From an uncultured Lentisphaeria bacterium (lineage in GTDB: Bacteria > Verrucomicrobiota > Lentisphaeria > Oligosphaerales > Oligosphaeraceae): DNA of 28,289 nt. Below are positions 9,321 through 17,735 of the stretch, piece by piece (the stretch's first letter is position 1; each line of letters starts with the position of its first letter). The stretch covers positions 1 through 28,289 of the forward strand of contig CAKUJM010000036.1 of assembly GCA_934661755.1 (NCBI GenBank), written 5' to 3'. A program made the position numbers and the translations under genes. The notes under the pieces were generated by a model, which did not search any database, was not told the DNA's origin, and saw only the letters and a list, made by a program, of their open reading frames with translations.

Positions 9321-10781
9321 CTACGCCCCCGCCAGCTTCTGGGAGAGCGAGGACAGCTCCTGGCGGAAGGCCTCGCATTCCGCCATCTTCTTCTCTATCA
9401 CCTCAATGGAATGCATGACCGTCGGGTGGCTCTTGTTGAAGCCGTCGGCGATGGCCGGCAGCGACTTGTCCGTGAGCTTGCGCGACAGGTACATTGCGAC
9501 CTGGCGCGGGAGGGTGATCTCCGCCAGGCGGCATTTGCCCTTGATCTCCTGCACCCGTACGTCATAGTGGTGCGCCACGAACTCCATGATCTTGCTGATG
9601 GTGAGCTGCGCGATGGCCTCGGTCTCCAGGCGCGCGCCGAGGATCTGGTCGATCTGCTCGCGGGTGATCGCATCCGGAGTGCAGGTTCCGGACATGGATA
9701 TGTAGGCGCGCAGCGTGATCAGCGAGCTTTCCAGCGCCCGGACGCTGCTGGTGATCCGCATCGCCAGATAGTGGATGGTCGCCTCGGTGAATTTCTGGTC
9801 ATAGCTGCTCTGCTTCTCGTTGAGGATCGCCTCGCGCATGGTCAGGTCCGGACGGGTGATGTCCACGGTCACGCCCCACTCGAAACGCGAGAGCAGCCGC
9901 TTGTTGACATCCGGGATCTCCTGCGGCAGGCGGTCGGAGGTGCACACGATCTGCTTGCGCTCGTCATAGAGCGCATTGAAGGTGTTGAAGAACTCCTCCT
10001 GCATGCCCTCCTTCCCGGAAAGGAACTGCACGTCGTCGATCAGCAGCACGTCAACCTTCCGGAAGTGCCGCCGGAAGGCGTTGATCGAGGAATTGCCCTG
10101 CTTGTTGGTGAGCGCCTCGACATATTTGTTGACGAATTCCTCGCAGGTGAGGTACTCCACCACGATGTTGCCGTTGTTGTGGCAGAGTTGCCGGGCGATC
10201 GCCTGGAGCAGGTGGGTCTTGCCAAGGCCGCTGGGCGCATGCAGGAAAAGCGGATTGTACCGCCGGCCGGGCTCGGCGGCCACCGCGGCACAGGTGGTGT
10301 AGGCGAAACGGTTGTTGTCGCCGACGACGAACTCGTCAAAGGTGTAGGCGCGGTTGAGACGTCCCAGCAACGGCTGCTGGGCGCTGCTGGGGCCCGGGAT
10401 GGCCGCTGACGCCGTCCTGCCCTTCGGAGACGCCGCATGGCGCGCGGCGTCAGCGCTCCCGACGGTGCCGGACTGCCTCCCCCGGCGCGTGGCCTCGCCC
10501 TCCGGGGCGGCGTCGCGCTCATGGCACACCAGGTTGTAGCGCACGCCGCTGAGCTGCTCGAGCAACTCCCGGATCATGGCGCCATAACTGCTCAGAAACC
10601 AGTCGATGTAGGTGCCGCTGCCATATTCGAGGACGAAATCCTTGCCATCGATCTTCTGCGGGGTGATGGCATTGCCACCGAACCACATGTTGAATTGGCC
10701 GTCGCCAAGGCGGCCGCGCAGTATCGCGCAGCACTGCGACCATAGCTCGTTTATTGGATTGGCGGATGATTCGTTGTTCAT
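9321..10781 (-). CDS. dnaA: Chromosomal replication initiator DnaA
   Basis: The 486-residue protein has all four domains: domain I (about 1-85, ending YNLVCHERD), a variable linker (about 88-145), an AAA+ domain with Walker A APSGLGKT (182-189), Walker B LLIDD (246-250) and the arginine-finger box RLLSRF (295-300), and a C-terminal DNA-binding domain (about 390-486). It binds DnaA boxes and opens the origin. The usual recognition motif GGRDHTTV is replaced by NKSHPTV (449-455). That is one residue shorter and lacks the Asp and the first Thr that contact bases in E. coli, so box preference may differ. It heads the minus-strand cluster and its candidate promoter is at 10828-10855. dnaN and recF are not adjacent. 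Confidence 0.96.
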   Translation of the reverse strand: MNNESSANPINELWSQCCAILRGRLGDGQFNMWFGGNAITPQKIDGKDFVLEYGSGTYIDWFLSSYGAMIRELLEQLSGVRYNLVCHERDAAPEGEATRRGRQSGTVGSADAARHAASPKGRTASAAIPGPSSAQQPLLGRLNRAYTFDEFVVGDNNRFAYTTCAAVAAEPGRRYNPLFLHAPSGLGKTHLLQAIARQLCHNNGNIVVEYLTCEEFVNKYVEALTNKQGNSSINAFRRHFRKVDVLLIDDVQFLSGKEGMQEEFFNTFNALYDERKQIVCTSDRLPQEIPDVNKRLLSRFEWGVTVDITRPDLTMREAILNEKQSSYDQKFTEATIHYLAMRITSSVRALESSLITLRAYISMSGTCTPDAITREQIDQILGARLETEAIAQLTISKIMEFVAHHYDVRVQEIKGKCRLAEITLPRQVAMYLSRKLTDKSLPAIADGFNKSHPTVMHSIEVIEKKMAECEAFRQELSSLSQKLAGA

Positions 10782-10827
10782 TTAGACGGGTGGGACAGGG
10801 GACGGGTGTTCATTCGTAACAGCGACA

Positions 10828-10855
10828 AAAATAACGCCATTCCCCGGTTTGGCAA
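10828..10855 (-). promoter_or_regulatory. Candidate dnaA promoter
   Basis: On the minus strand there is a -35 box TTGCCA (10850-10855, five of six consensus bases), a 16-bp spacer and a -10 box TATTTT (10828-10833). The ATG of dnaA is 47 nt downstream of the -10 box. The -10 region belongs to a 14-bp sequence shared with the leader of the gene ending at 11186. Confidence 0.55.
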
Positions 10856-10954
10856 ACCGCTTTGCCGAACTTTTATTGACAGGCGCGCTCAATTTGTATT
10901 GTAAGTCATTGATTGTTGATTGAAGATGATTTTTTTTGCGCCCATCCGGCGTCC

Positions 10955-10971
10955 CTGGCACGCTTCTTGCC
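10955..10971 (+). promoter_or_regulatory. Near-perfect sigma-54 (-24/-12) promoter
   Basis: CTGGCACG-cttc-TTGCc matches the consensus YTGGCACG-N4-TTGCW at every defined base except the last. The invariant GG (10957-10958) and GC (10969-10970) are separated by the required 10 bp. It points right, away from dnaA, toward about 210 bp with no recognised gene and then the 3' end of an oppositely oriented gene. Its product, if any, may be a small RNA. Confidence 0.5.
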
Positions 10972-11065
10972 TGAAAATTGCCCTGAAATGACCGTGCGCC
11001 GCCGCCGCGCCATTGGCGGTAAGTCTTTGCATTGAGGCATGGATGCGTCCGGCAATCTACAGGAT

Positions 11066-11083
11066 TTATACAAGTTATCTACA
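11066..11083 (+). other. Two DnaA-box-like 9-mers
   Basis: TTATACAAG and TTATCTACA lie back to back upstream of dnaA. The second differs from the E. coli box TTATCCACA at one base, the first at two or more. Since this DnaA has an altered recognition motif, box divergence would not be surprising, but chance occurrence cannot be excluded. Confidence 0.3.
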
Positions 11084-11185
11084 GCCGGTGCGGAGAAAGC
11101 CCAAAAATAATTCCGCCTGATAAAAAACAGATGGAATTGCGCCAGCCGGGCGCGGCAATCCGGGGAGGGCTTCGCCAGGCCCCTC

Positions 11186-11971
11186 TTACAGGTCGCGCAT
11201 GATCACCTCGCCTGGCCGGGTGGCGACGCCGGGGAAGAGCTTCCTGCCGGGATAGATCGCGGTGTTGATGCCGGTATGCACGCAACTGCCGATGATCGCG
11301 CCGAATTTGCTCCGGCCGGTGTCGACCAGCTTGCCGCGGATCATGAACCGCCCGGCGCCGCCGTCATGGCGCATGTTGGCGGTGACGGTGCCGGCGCCAA
11401 TGGTGGAGTTGCGGTCGATCACCGTGTCCCCGATATAGCAGAGCGGGTCGACCCGCACATACGGCGCCAATAGCGAGTTCTTGATTTCGGCTGCATGGCA
11501 GATGCGGCAGTTGTCGCCGATGGCGGTGTTTCCCCGGATATAGCAGTTGGGGCCGATCTTGCAGTTCTTGCCGATGATGACATTGCCCTCGATGAAAACT
11601 CCGGGGAGGATCCGGGTGTTTTCGCCGATGATGATGTTGCCATCAAGCACAACGGTGGGGTGGCAGACGCCGGCGCAGTGGCTCTGGGTCAGCGAACCGG
11701 TGAGGATGTCATTGAGCTGGAGCAGATCCCATGGGTAGCGCACCTTGAGCCCGCCTTCATATAGCGCGTCGTCCTTCAGCGCCTTGCCATTCTCCAGCGC
11801 GGCCACCACGTCGTCGGATGGCCAGAGGTCGCCGGGGAAATCCATGTCGAGCGCCACGTTCTGGAGGCGCTCATGCAGCAGCCGCCCGAAGCTGGAGGTG
11901 AGCAAAGGCAGGGAAAGCACATTAAGGTCAAGCGGATTGAGGTCCTTGCTGATGATCTGGATAATGCGCAT
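11186..11971 (-). CDS. Left-handed beta-helix (hexapeptide) acyltransferase, GlmU C-domain-like
   Basis: The protein has 261 residues. After an N-terminal part of about 95 residues, hexapeptide repeats of the form (I/V)-G-x-N run from about 100 to 245, for example NIIIGENTRILPGVFIEG and GKNCKIGPNCYIRG. Such repeats form the trimeric beta helix of acyl- and acetyltransferases. The late segment with NMRHDG, KFGAIIG and GINTAIYPGRKL resembles the acetyl-CoA-binding end of GlmU and related sugar nucleotidyl/acetyltransferases, but the N-terminal pyrophosphorylase domain is absent. It probably acylates a sugar phosphate or nucleotide sugar; the substrate is unknown. The start at 11971 is set by AAGGAG seven bases upstream. 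It is transcribed alone, with a beta-mannosidase gene divergent upstream. Confidence 0.78.
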   Translation of the reverse strand: MRIIQIISKDLNPLDLNVLSLPLLTSSFGRLLHERLQNVALDMDFPGDLWPSDDVVAALENGKALKDDALYEGGLKVRYPWDLLQLNDILTGSLTQSHCAGVCHPTVVLDGNIIIGENTRILPGVFIEGNVIIGKNCKIGPNCYIRGNTAIGDNCRICHAAEIKNSLLAPYVRVDPLCYIGDTVIDRNSTIGAGTVTANMRHDGGAGRFMIRGKLVDTGRSKFGAIIGSCVHTGINTAIYPGRKLFPGVATRPGEVIMRDL

Positions 11972-12277
11972 GCGGTATCTCCTTGCCTTGTACGGCCTTG
12001 GTGGTTGAGGAGCCCTGGCGGTGGCTGATGCGGCGCCCCGCAAAGGCCATGGGATTTGCGGGGTGCCGCGACAGGTCGGGGAAATATATCGCGATACCGG
12101 TAAAATAACGCCATTTCATGATTTTGGATGCGATGGGGAAAAAATGGCGGCCTTGCGGTTTGCGGCGCGGGCTATATGGGTTACAGTAAGCGGGTCGCGT
12201 GCGGGTATTGCGAGCAAGTGGTGTCCCGTGAATCCGTTGAAAAAAAAACAAAAAGGCAATCATCTTTTAAGGAAGAC
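11972..12277. other. Divergent intergenic regulatory region
   Basis: This 306-bp gap separates the beta-helix transferase (-) from the beta-mannosidase operon (+). It holds a perfect 10-bp palindrome TATCGCGATA (12087-12096) and the 14-mer aaaataacgccatt (12102-12115), also found upstream of dnaA (10828-10841). On the minus strand the 14-mer offers a TATTTT -10 box. No gene is supported here. Confidence 0.4.
12087..12096. promoter_or_regulatory. Perfect palindrome, possible operator
   Basis: TATCGCGATA is a perfect 10-bp palindrome midway between divergent start codons, where a repressor site controlling both genes would fit. Short palindromes also arise by chance. Confidence 0.25.
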
Positions 12278-14806
12278 ATGACTAAACTTTCCCTCGCCGG
12301 CCAGTGGCAGCTGCAAAGCTGTCCGGAAGCCGAAAACCGCGCATCATGCGCAATTTCAATTCCCGGAGACAACTACAGCGCACTGCAGGCGGCAGGGATC
12401 ATCCCGGATCCGTACTGGCGCGAAAACGAGGAGGCGGTGCAATGGGTCTCCCGGCAACCGTGGATCCTCCGCCGGCAGTTTGCGGTCGGGCCGGAGATGC
12501 TGTCCGCCCAAAGCGTGTTCCTGAATCTTGACTCCGTCGACACCTTCGCACAGGTGCGGATCAACGGCAAGCTGGCCGGCCGCACCGAAAACGAGTTCCG
12601 CCGCTGGCGCTTTGAGGTCAAGCCGCTGCTGCATGCCGGCGACGACAACACCATCGAGGTGCAGATCGCATCCCCGCACGACGCCGCCAATGCGGCCGCG
12701 GCGGCGCTGGACCACATCCCGGTCGGCTTCTGGGGCCAGACCACCATGAAGTACCTCAATCTGATCCGCAAGACCCAATGCAGCGCGGGCTGGGACTGGG
12801 GGGTGTCGATTCCCACTTCCGGACTCTACGGCGAAATCTATCTTGAGGCGGTGGACACCGTCCGGCTGGAGCATCTGTGGAATGAGCAGTCGCATGGCCG
12901 CAACCGGTGCGCCGTGACTGCGGTGGCGCAGCTGGCGGTGCTGCCTGGCGCCAAGGCCGGCCAGGCCGTGCCGGTGCGCTTTGACTTCAATGGCCAAAGC
13001 CAGGTCGTCAAGGTGCGCATTCCCGCCCGCGGCGACAGCGTCGTCGCCAAGGCGCGCTTCACTGTTGATGAACCCCGGCTGTGGTGGCCGAACGGCTATG
13101 GCGACCAGCCGCTCTATCCGCTTTCGGCGGCGGTCGGCGGGCAATCCATAAGCCAGCAGATCGGCCTGCGCCGGATCGAGGTGATCAACAAGAAGGACAA
13201 GGACGGCCTACCGATGGTCTTCCGGGTAAATGGCGTGGACATCTTCGCCAAGGGCGCGGACTGGATCCCCTGCGACGCACGGGTGGCGCATTGCACCGCG
13301 GAGCGCATCGACGACCTTTTGGAGTCGGCCGCCGCCGCCAACATGAACATGGTCCGGCTGTGGGGAGGCGGGCGCTATGAAAGCGACCACTTCTACGAGG
13401 AATGCGACCGGCTGGGAATTATGATCTGGCATGACATGATGTTTGCCTGCGCCAGCTATCCGGCCACGGATGACTTCCTGGACAACGTCCGGCAGGAAAT
13501 CGAATACCAGGTGCTGCGGCTTCGCCACCACCCGTCCATTGCCTTGTGGTGCGGCGACAACGAATGCGTCGGCGCGGTGTCGTGGCATTCCGATGGCGAC
13601 CAGGCGAAGCGCGAGCGCAACCTGGTGGAATACGACCGGCTCAACCAGGTGCTCACCCATGCGGTGCATAAATGCGATGAAAGCCGCGTCTTCTGGCCGT
13701 CGTCGCCCTGTGCCGGCCCCGGCAACTTCGCCGATTGCTGGCACGCCGACAGTTCCGGGGACATGCACTTCTGGGAAGTCTGGCATGGCGGCGCGCGCTT
13801 CGACCGCTATTACACGGTCCGCCCCCGCTTCTGTTCGGAATTCGGCTTCCAGTCCTTCTCCTCCATCGAGACCGTGAAAAGCTACGCCGAGGAGCGTGAC
13901 TTCAACATCTTCAGCCCGGTGATGGACCGCCATCAAAAGAACAACTCCGGCAATTCGATCATCATCGGGATGTTCGGCAACTACTTCCGGATGCCGAAAG
14001 ATTTCGAGTCGATGCTCTATTTGTCGCAGGTGCAGCAGGCGGTGGCCATCCAGACCGGCGCGCAATACTGGCGGACATTGCGGCCGCGCTGCATGGGCGT
14101 CATCTACTGGCAGCTCAATGACAACTGGCCGGTGGCCAGCTGGGCGAGCCTGGAATACGGCGGGCGCTGGAAAATCCTCCACTACGCCGCCCGGAATTTC
14201 TATGCGCCGGTGGCCACGGTGTCATACTATGAAAACGACAAGGCGCCATTGACGATGAAGCTGGTGTCGGACATCCCGTCCGGCATCGACGCGGAAGTCA
14301 AGGTCACCCTGCATCGTCTTGACAACGGCAAGGCGGTTGGCAAGGGATGGAGGTTCACCAAGGTCCTCAAGGACGCGGGAGTGGCCTCGCTGGAGATTCC
14401 GGATCTCTGCCATGACGCGGAGGCCCGCGGCGGCCTGGCCGCCAATGAGTGCTTCGTGCAGGTTGAAACCACCGCCCGGGATGGCGGCGGCAAGCGCCAT
14501 CGCCATGTCGAGACGCTGATGCTGGCGCATTGGAAGCAGTGCGAGCTGCCATGCAGCGGCGTCTGCATAGACAAGATCGCGACCGCCCGGGATGGCGGTT
14601 TCGACATCACGCTGAAGGCTTCGGCGCCGGCATTCTTCTGCTGGCTGGCGGTCTCCAGCGATCCGCATGGCCGTTTCTCGCAAAATGGCGCTACGGTGAT
14701 GCCGGGACGCACTGTCATCCACTACGCTCCGGGGAAGGGCGCATCCCTGGATTGCGACTCGCTGCGCGAGGCGCTCACGGTGCGCGATCTGCGCAGCAGC
14801 TACTGA
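12278..14806 (+). CDS. Glycoside hydrolase family 2 beta-mannosidase
   Basis: The 842-residue protein has the GH2 order: a jelly-roll sugar-binding domain (about 1-190), an immunoglobulin-like domain (about 195-300) and a TIM barrel (about 310-640), then beta domains. The acid/base Glu429 sits in LWCGDNE, the nucleophile Glu521 in FCSEFGFQSF. RKTQCSAGWDWGVSIPTSGLY (164-184, read as two parts) and VRLWGGGRYESD (359-370) are typical of beta-mannosidases rather than beta-galactosidases. It releases beta-linked mannose from the non-reducing ends of short mannosides. No signal peptide is seen, so it should act in the cytoplasm on imported sugars. The start at 12278 follows AAGGA by a few bases; an in-frame extension to 12128 is rejected. 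The next two genes follow closely. Confidence 0.93.
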   Translation: MTKLSLAGQWQLQSCPEAENRASCAISIPGDNYSALQAAGIIPDPYWRENEEAVQWVSRQPWILRRQFAVGPEMLSAQSVFLNLDSVDTFAQVRINGKLAGRTENEFRRWRFEVKPLLHAGDDNTIEVQIASPHDAANAAAAALDHIPVGFWGQTTMKYLNLIRKTQCSAGWDWGVSIPTSGLYGEIYLEAVDTVRLEHLWNEQSHGRNRCAVTAVAQLAVLPGAKAGQAVPVRFDFNGQSQVVKVRIPARGDSVVAKARFTVDEPRLWWPNGYGDQPLYPLSAAVGGQSISQQIGLRRIEVINKKDKDGLPMVFRVNGVDIFAKGADWIPCDARVAHCTAERIDDLLESAAAANMNMVRLWGGGRYESDHFYEECDRLGIMIWHDMMFACASYPATDDFLDNVRQEIEYQVLRLRHHPSIALWCGDNECVGAVSWHSDGDQAKRERNLVEYDRLNQVLTHAVHKCDESRVFWPSSPCAGPGNFADCWHADSSGDMHFWEVWHGGARFDRYYTVRPRFCSEFGFQSFSSIETVKSYAEERDFNIFSPVMDRHQKNNSGNSIIIGMFGNYFRMPKDFESMLYLSQVQQAVAIQTGAQYWRTLRPRCMGVIYWQLNDNWPVASWASLEYGGRWKILHYAARNFYAPVATVSYYENDKAPLTMKLVSDIPSGIDAEVKVTLHRLDNGKAVGKGWRFTKVLKDAGVASLEIPDLCHDAEARGGLAANECFVQVETTARDGGGKRHRHVETLMLAHWKQCELPCSGVCIDKIATARDGGFDITLKASAPAFFCWLAVSSDPHGRFSQNGATVMPGRTVIHYAPGKGASLDCDSLREALTVRDLRSSY

Positions 14807-14825
14807 CAACAGGGAGGCATCGTCA

Positions 14826-15518
14826 ATGTCAGCCAGGGAAAAAACGCCTCTGTCCGGCAGTCTCTTCGGAGTGCCGGGGGAGTACGCCAATGACAACTCC
14901 AATATGGAGCAGGCGCGTCAGGCCCGCAAGACGGGGATGCGCCGGCGAATCATGCTGGTGCTCACGGCATTGGCTTCCCTGGCGGCTGCCGTGGCGGTCG
15001 TTCTGGCGGGATGCTGGCTGGCAGGCCGGCGGCCACCGGCGCCTGGCGGCGATGCCCACCGGATGGCGCCGGATGGCGATGCCGCCGGCGTCTGGAAGCC
15101 GCAGCTCGAAGGCAATCCGGAATCACGGCTGCATCTCGTGGTGACGGCGCAGAACGACATGTCGGTGCCGGGGAAATTGCGCTGGCTTCTGGATAAGGCC
15201 GTCGGAATCAAGCCCAGCACGGTCTGCGTCGAAATTTATTACCTGGAGGGCAAGCCGGACGCGACCCGGGAGGAACTCTCCGGCAGCAGCCGTGGCAGGA
15301 TGGTGATTTCCGGGGATGGCAAGGCGCTTTGCCAGTTCCCGGAGCTGGACCAGCTGGACTACGACGCCCTGCGGAAACAGCTGGGCGAATGCTACCGGCG
15401 GCTCTATCCGGATGCGCAATACCAGCTGGATCTGCCGCCATTCCCGCAGACGGAGCCGCGTGAAAGGGCGGTGCCGGAATTGACCTTGCCCCGCATGCCG
15501 GGACCGGAGCGCCACTAG
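14826..15518 (+). CDS. Hypothetical membrane-anchored or lipoprotein
   Basis: I do not recognise this 230-residue protein. A single hydrophobic segment lies at about 42-62, ending in LAGC (60-63), which fits a lipobox. Starting at the internal ATG at 14937 would give MRRRIMLVLTA followed by a hydrophobic core and LAGC, a classic 26-residue lipoprotein signal peptide. The upstream ATG at 14826 has the better ribosome site (GGGAGG, 8 bases away). The remainder is a soluble alpha/beta-looking domain with a KLRWLLDKAVG segment and a proline-rich tail. It sits 19 bp after the beta-mannosidase and 3 bp before the helicase, so the three are probably one transcript. Function is unknown. Confidence 0.75.
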   Translation: MSAREKTPLSGSLFGVPGEYANDNSNMEQARQARKTGMRRRIMLVLTALASLAAAVAVVLAGCWLAGRRPPAPGGDAHRMAPDGDAAGVWKPQLEGNPESRLHLVVTAQNDMSVPGKLRWLLDKAVGIKPSTVCVEIYYLEGKPDATREELSGSSRGRMVISGDGKALCQFPELDQLDYDALRKQLGECYRRLYPDAQYQLDLPPFPQTEPRERAVPELTLPRMPGPERH

Positions 15519-15521
15519 CCC

Positions 15522-17492
15522 ATGGCATTGGCGGAGACCGAGCTGTTTTTCGGCGATGCATCGCCATTGCATCATGCCGTCGATTTTGGCGGACCTGCCT
15601 ACGAAGTGCGGCCGCAGCAGGTCGAGATGGCCTGCGCCTGCGCCGCGGCCTTCGATCAATGCACACGGCTGTGCATCGAGGCGCCAACCGGCATCGGCAA
15701 GACCTTCGCCTACCTGGTCCCCGCCTATTATCACGCCGTGGCGACTGGACGCCCGGTGATCGTCAGCACCAACACCATCAATTTGCAGGAGCAGATCCTG
15801 CACAAGGACGCGCCGCTGCTGGCGAAGCTGCTGGGCCGGCAGATAGACTGCCGGATCGCCAAGGGACGCGGAAACTATCTTTGCAAATACCGGCTTGGCA
15901 TCCTCCGCCAACGCCTGGCCGCCACGCCGCCATTGCCGGATACGCCGGAGGCAAATCTGCTGGAATGGTCGGAGACGACCACGGAGGGCGACCGCAATGA
16001 ACTGGCAGTGCCCGGCATCAGCCAGCTGTGGGGATTGGTCAATTGCTCCCGCGACAATTGCGTCGGCGCAAACAGCTGTCCGATGAAGCGCGAGTGCTTC
16101 ATGCAGAAGGCGCGCAATGCGCTCAAGACCGCCCAGATCATCGTCTCCAACCACGCGTTCCTGTTCAGCGCCCTTACTTGCGACGACCTGCTGCCGGCAT
16201 TCTCCGGACTGGTCCTGGACGAGGCCCACACCATGCCGGATATTGCGGCCGATCAGCTGGGCGTGCATGTCGACCTGGAGGAACTCTCCCGTACCTTGCG
16301 GAGGATCGTGGCCGAAAGCAGCCATTCCGGATGCATGGCCAACGCCGACTGCGCCAATGCCGTGGCCACCGCCCGCGCCATCTATAACCGCCTCGGCGGA
16401 TATATCCCGACAATGGTGGAGTATATCCGGAAAAACAGCGCGGACCGGCAGGACAATACCGTCCGGCTCGTCGAGCCGGTCCCCGACGGCGCGGGCATTT
16501 CCGGGCCGCTTCGCGATCTGGGCCATGCCATCGAGAATATCGCCGGGCGCTGCGCCAATGCCGAAGCTGACCGCTCCAAACTGCTCCGGCAGACCGCCAA
16601 CAACCTGCTGGAACGCGCCGACAACCTCGAGCAATTTTTCCGCGTTGATGCTGTTGACTGGGCCTATTGGATGGAGTTGGCCGGGCGCGATGGCACCAAT
16701 GTCATTTTCAATGCCGTGCCAATCAACCCGTCCGAGCAATTGCGCACGCTGATATTTGACGACGAGTCGCAATTGCCGGTGATCGTCACCAGCGCCACCC
16801 TGGCGGTCAATGGCTCATTGCGCTATTTCAAACGGCGGATCGGCGCGGATGACGCGGCTGAAAAGATTCTGACAACACCGTTCGACTACGAACGGCAGGT
16901 CACGCTGTATCTGCCGGAGATGCCGGATCCCGCCAGCGGCAGAAAATACAGCGATGCCCTCAACCGGCAGGTGCGGCATTTCCTCGAGGAGACCGATGGC
17001 CATGCCTTTGTCCTGTTCACCAGCTACCAGCAGCTGCGCCAGACGGCAGAAGGCCTGCACGATTTCATCGCCCGCAAGGGCTATCCATTTTTCCAGCAAG
17101 GCGGCGAGCTCACCGCCCGGCAGATGCTGCAGGCATTTCGGGAAAGTGACCGTGCCGTGCTCTTCGGCACCGACAGCTTCTGGACGGGCGTGGATGTTCC
17201 CGGAGACACCCTCAACAATGTGATCATCACCAAATTGCCCTTCCAGACTCCCGGCCATCCGCTCATGCAGAAACGCGATGAGCTGTGCCGGGCCGCCAAC
17301 CGCAGCTCCTTTGCCGATTACACCCTCCCGGAGGCGGTGCTAAAATTCCGGCAGGGCTTCGGGCGGCTGATCCGCACCCGCAGCGACCGGGGGATCATCG
17401 TGCTGCTGGACAACCGCATCAGCAGCAGGCCGTACGGCAGCATCTTCCTGCATTCGATCCCCAGATGCCGGATGGGATGCGAAAACGCCTGA
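15522..17492 (+). CDS. DinG/YoaA-type Fe-S superfamily 2 helicase
   Basis: The 656-residue helicase is of the XPD/DinG group. Walker A is EAPTGIGKT (53-61), and the DEAH box is at 233-236 within VLDEAHTMPD. Cysteines at 121, 175, 180 and 186 have the 5- and 6-residue spacing of the E. coli DinG [4Fe-4S] site, with an extra one at 192. The C-terminal helicase half has FGTDSFWTGVDVPGD and QGFGRLIR. It unwinds DNA 5' to 3', acting on R-loops, D-loops and damaged or stalled forks. The ATG at 15522 is 3 nt after the preceding stop, and no strong ribosome site is visible, so coupling is likely. The symbol is withheld because DinG and YoaA cannot be separated from sequence alone. Confidence 0.92.
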   Translation: MALAETELFFGDASPLHHAVDFGGPAYEVRPQQVEMACACAAAFDQCTRLCIEAPTGIGKTFAYLVPAYYHAVATGRPVIVSTNTINLQEQILHKDAPLLAKLLGRQIDCRIAKGRGNYLCKYRLGILRQRLAATPPLPDTPEANLLEWSETTTEGDRNELAVPGISQLWGLVNCSRDNCVGANSCPMKRECFMQKARNALKTAQIIVSNHAFLFSALTCDDLLPAFSGLVLDEAHTMPDIAADQLGVHVDLEELSRTLRRIVAESSHSGCMANADCANAVATARAIYNRLGGYIPTMVEYIRKNSADRQDNTVRLVEPVPDGAGISGPLRDLGHAIENIAGRCANAEADRSKLLRQTANNLLERADNLEQFFRVDAVDWAYWMELAGRDGTNVIFNAVPINPSEQLRTLIFDDESQLPVIVTSATLAVNGSLRYFKRRIGADDAAEKILTTPFDYERQVTLYLPEMPDPASGRKYSDALNRQVRHFLEETDGHAFVLFTSYQQLRQTAEGLHDFIARKGYPFFQQGGELTARQMLQAFRESDRAVLFGTDSFWTGVDVPGDTLNNVIITKLPFQTPGHPLMQKRDELCRAANRSSFADYTLPEAVLKFRQGFGRLIRTRSDRGIIVLLDNRISSRPYGSIFLHSIPRCRMGCENA

Positions 17493-17524
17493 CTTCACGC
17501 CGTTATCTCATTGTCGGGGGACTC

Positions 17525-17641
17525 GATTCGTGAAATCCGGCGTTTTTGCGCCAGAATGAGCTTTTTTGAGGAAGCGCCCCGGGAGTGCGTGGCCGAAAAA
17601 TGGCGAAATCATGGCGCAAAGAGCCAACTTCGCGGAATCAG
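17525..17641 (+). repeat. Dispersed inverted-repeat element, copy B
   Basis: This 117-bp copy matches the reverse complement of 346-462 in length and pattern and 18666-18787 in the same orientation. Its ends gattcgtgaaatccggcg and the reverse complement of ccaacttcgcggaatc form imperfect terminal inverted repeats. It lies between the convergent helicase and esterase genes and codes for nothing. Confidence 0.75.
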
Positions 17642-17656
17642 TGGGATATAGACGCC

Positions 17657-17692
17657 GAATCCCAGACTGCCGCAGATGGCTGCCTGGGATTC
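17657..17692. terminator. Hairpin between convergent genes
   Basis: A perfect 9-bp stem GAATCCCAG/CTGGGATTC (17657-17665 and 17684-17692) encloses a loop that can pair further (GCAG/CTGC). It lies between two convergent stop codons, where a bidirectional terminator would be expected. No T-run is present on either side. Confidence 0.4.
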
Positions 17693-17735
17693 AGCATTTG
17701 ACGGATCATCGCACCGGATGAGGCACGGCCGCCGT

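Larger units (their letters stand above)
10782..11185. other. Intergenic region upstream of dnaA (weak oriC candidate)
   Basis: This 404-bp gap holds a dnaA promoter, a 6-bp hairpin GGCAAA-ccgc-TTTGCC (10851-10866), an AT-rich stretch (about 10870-10940), a sigma-54 promoter sequence and DnaA-box-like sites TTATACAAG (11066-11074) and TTATCTACA (11075-11083). Replication origins often adjoin dnaA, but two imperfect boxes are not enough to call oriC. No open frame of convincing length is present. Confidence 0.35.

Noticed and set aside
10876..10906. TTGACA followed by TATTGT on the plus strand
   Set aside because: The spacer is only 15 bp and no gene follows; I judged it a chance match in the AT-rich stretch.
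11039..11110. 23-codon frame downstream of the sigma-54 site
   Set aside because: It is very short, its GAGG is too close to the start codon to work well, and codon use is unremarkable; a non-coding transcript is as likely.
15123..16772. 549-codon open frame antisense to the helicase
   Set aside because: It lies opposite a well-supported helicase and its unknown neighbour; the translation is low in recognisable motifs and is a GC-driven shadow.
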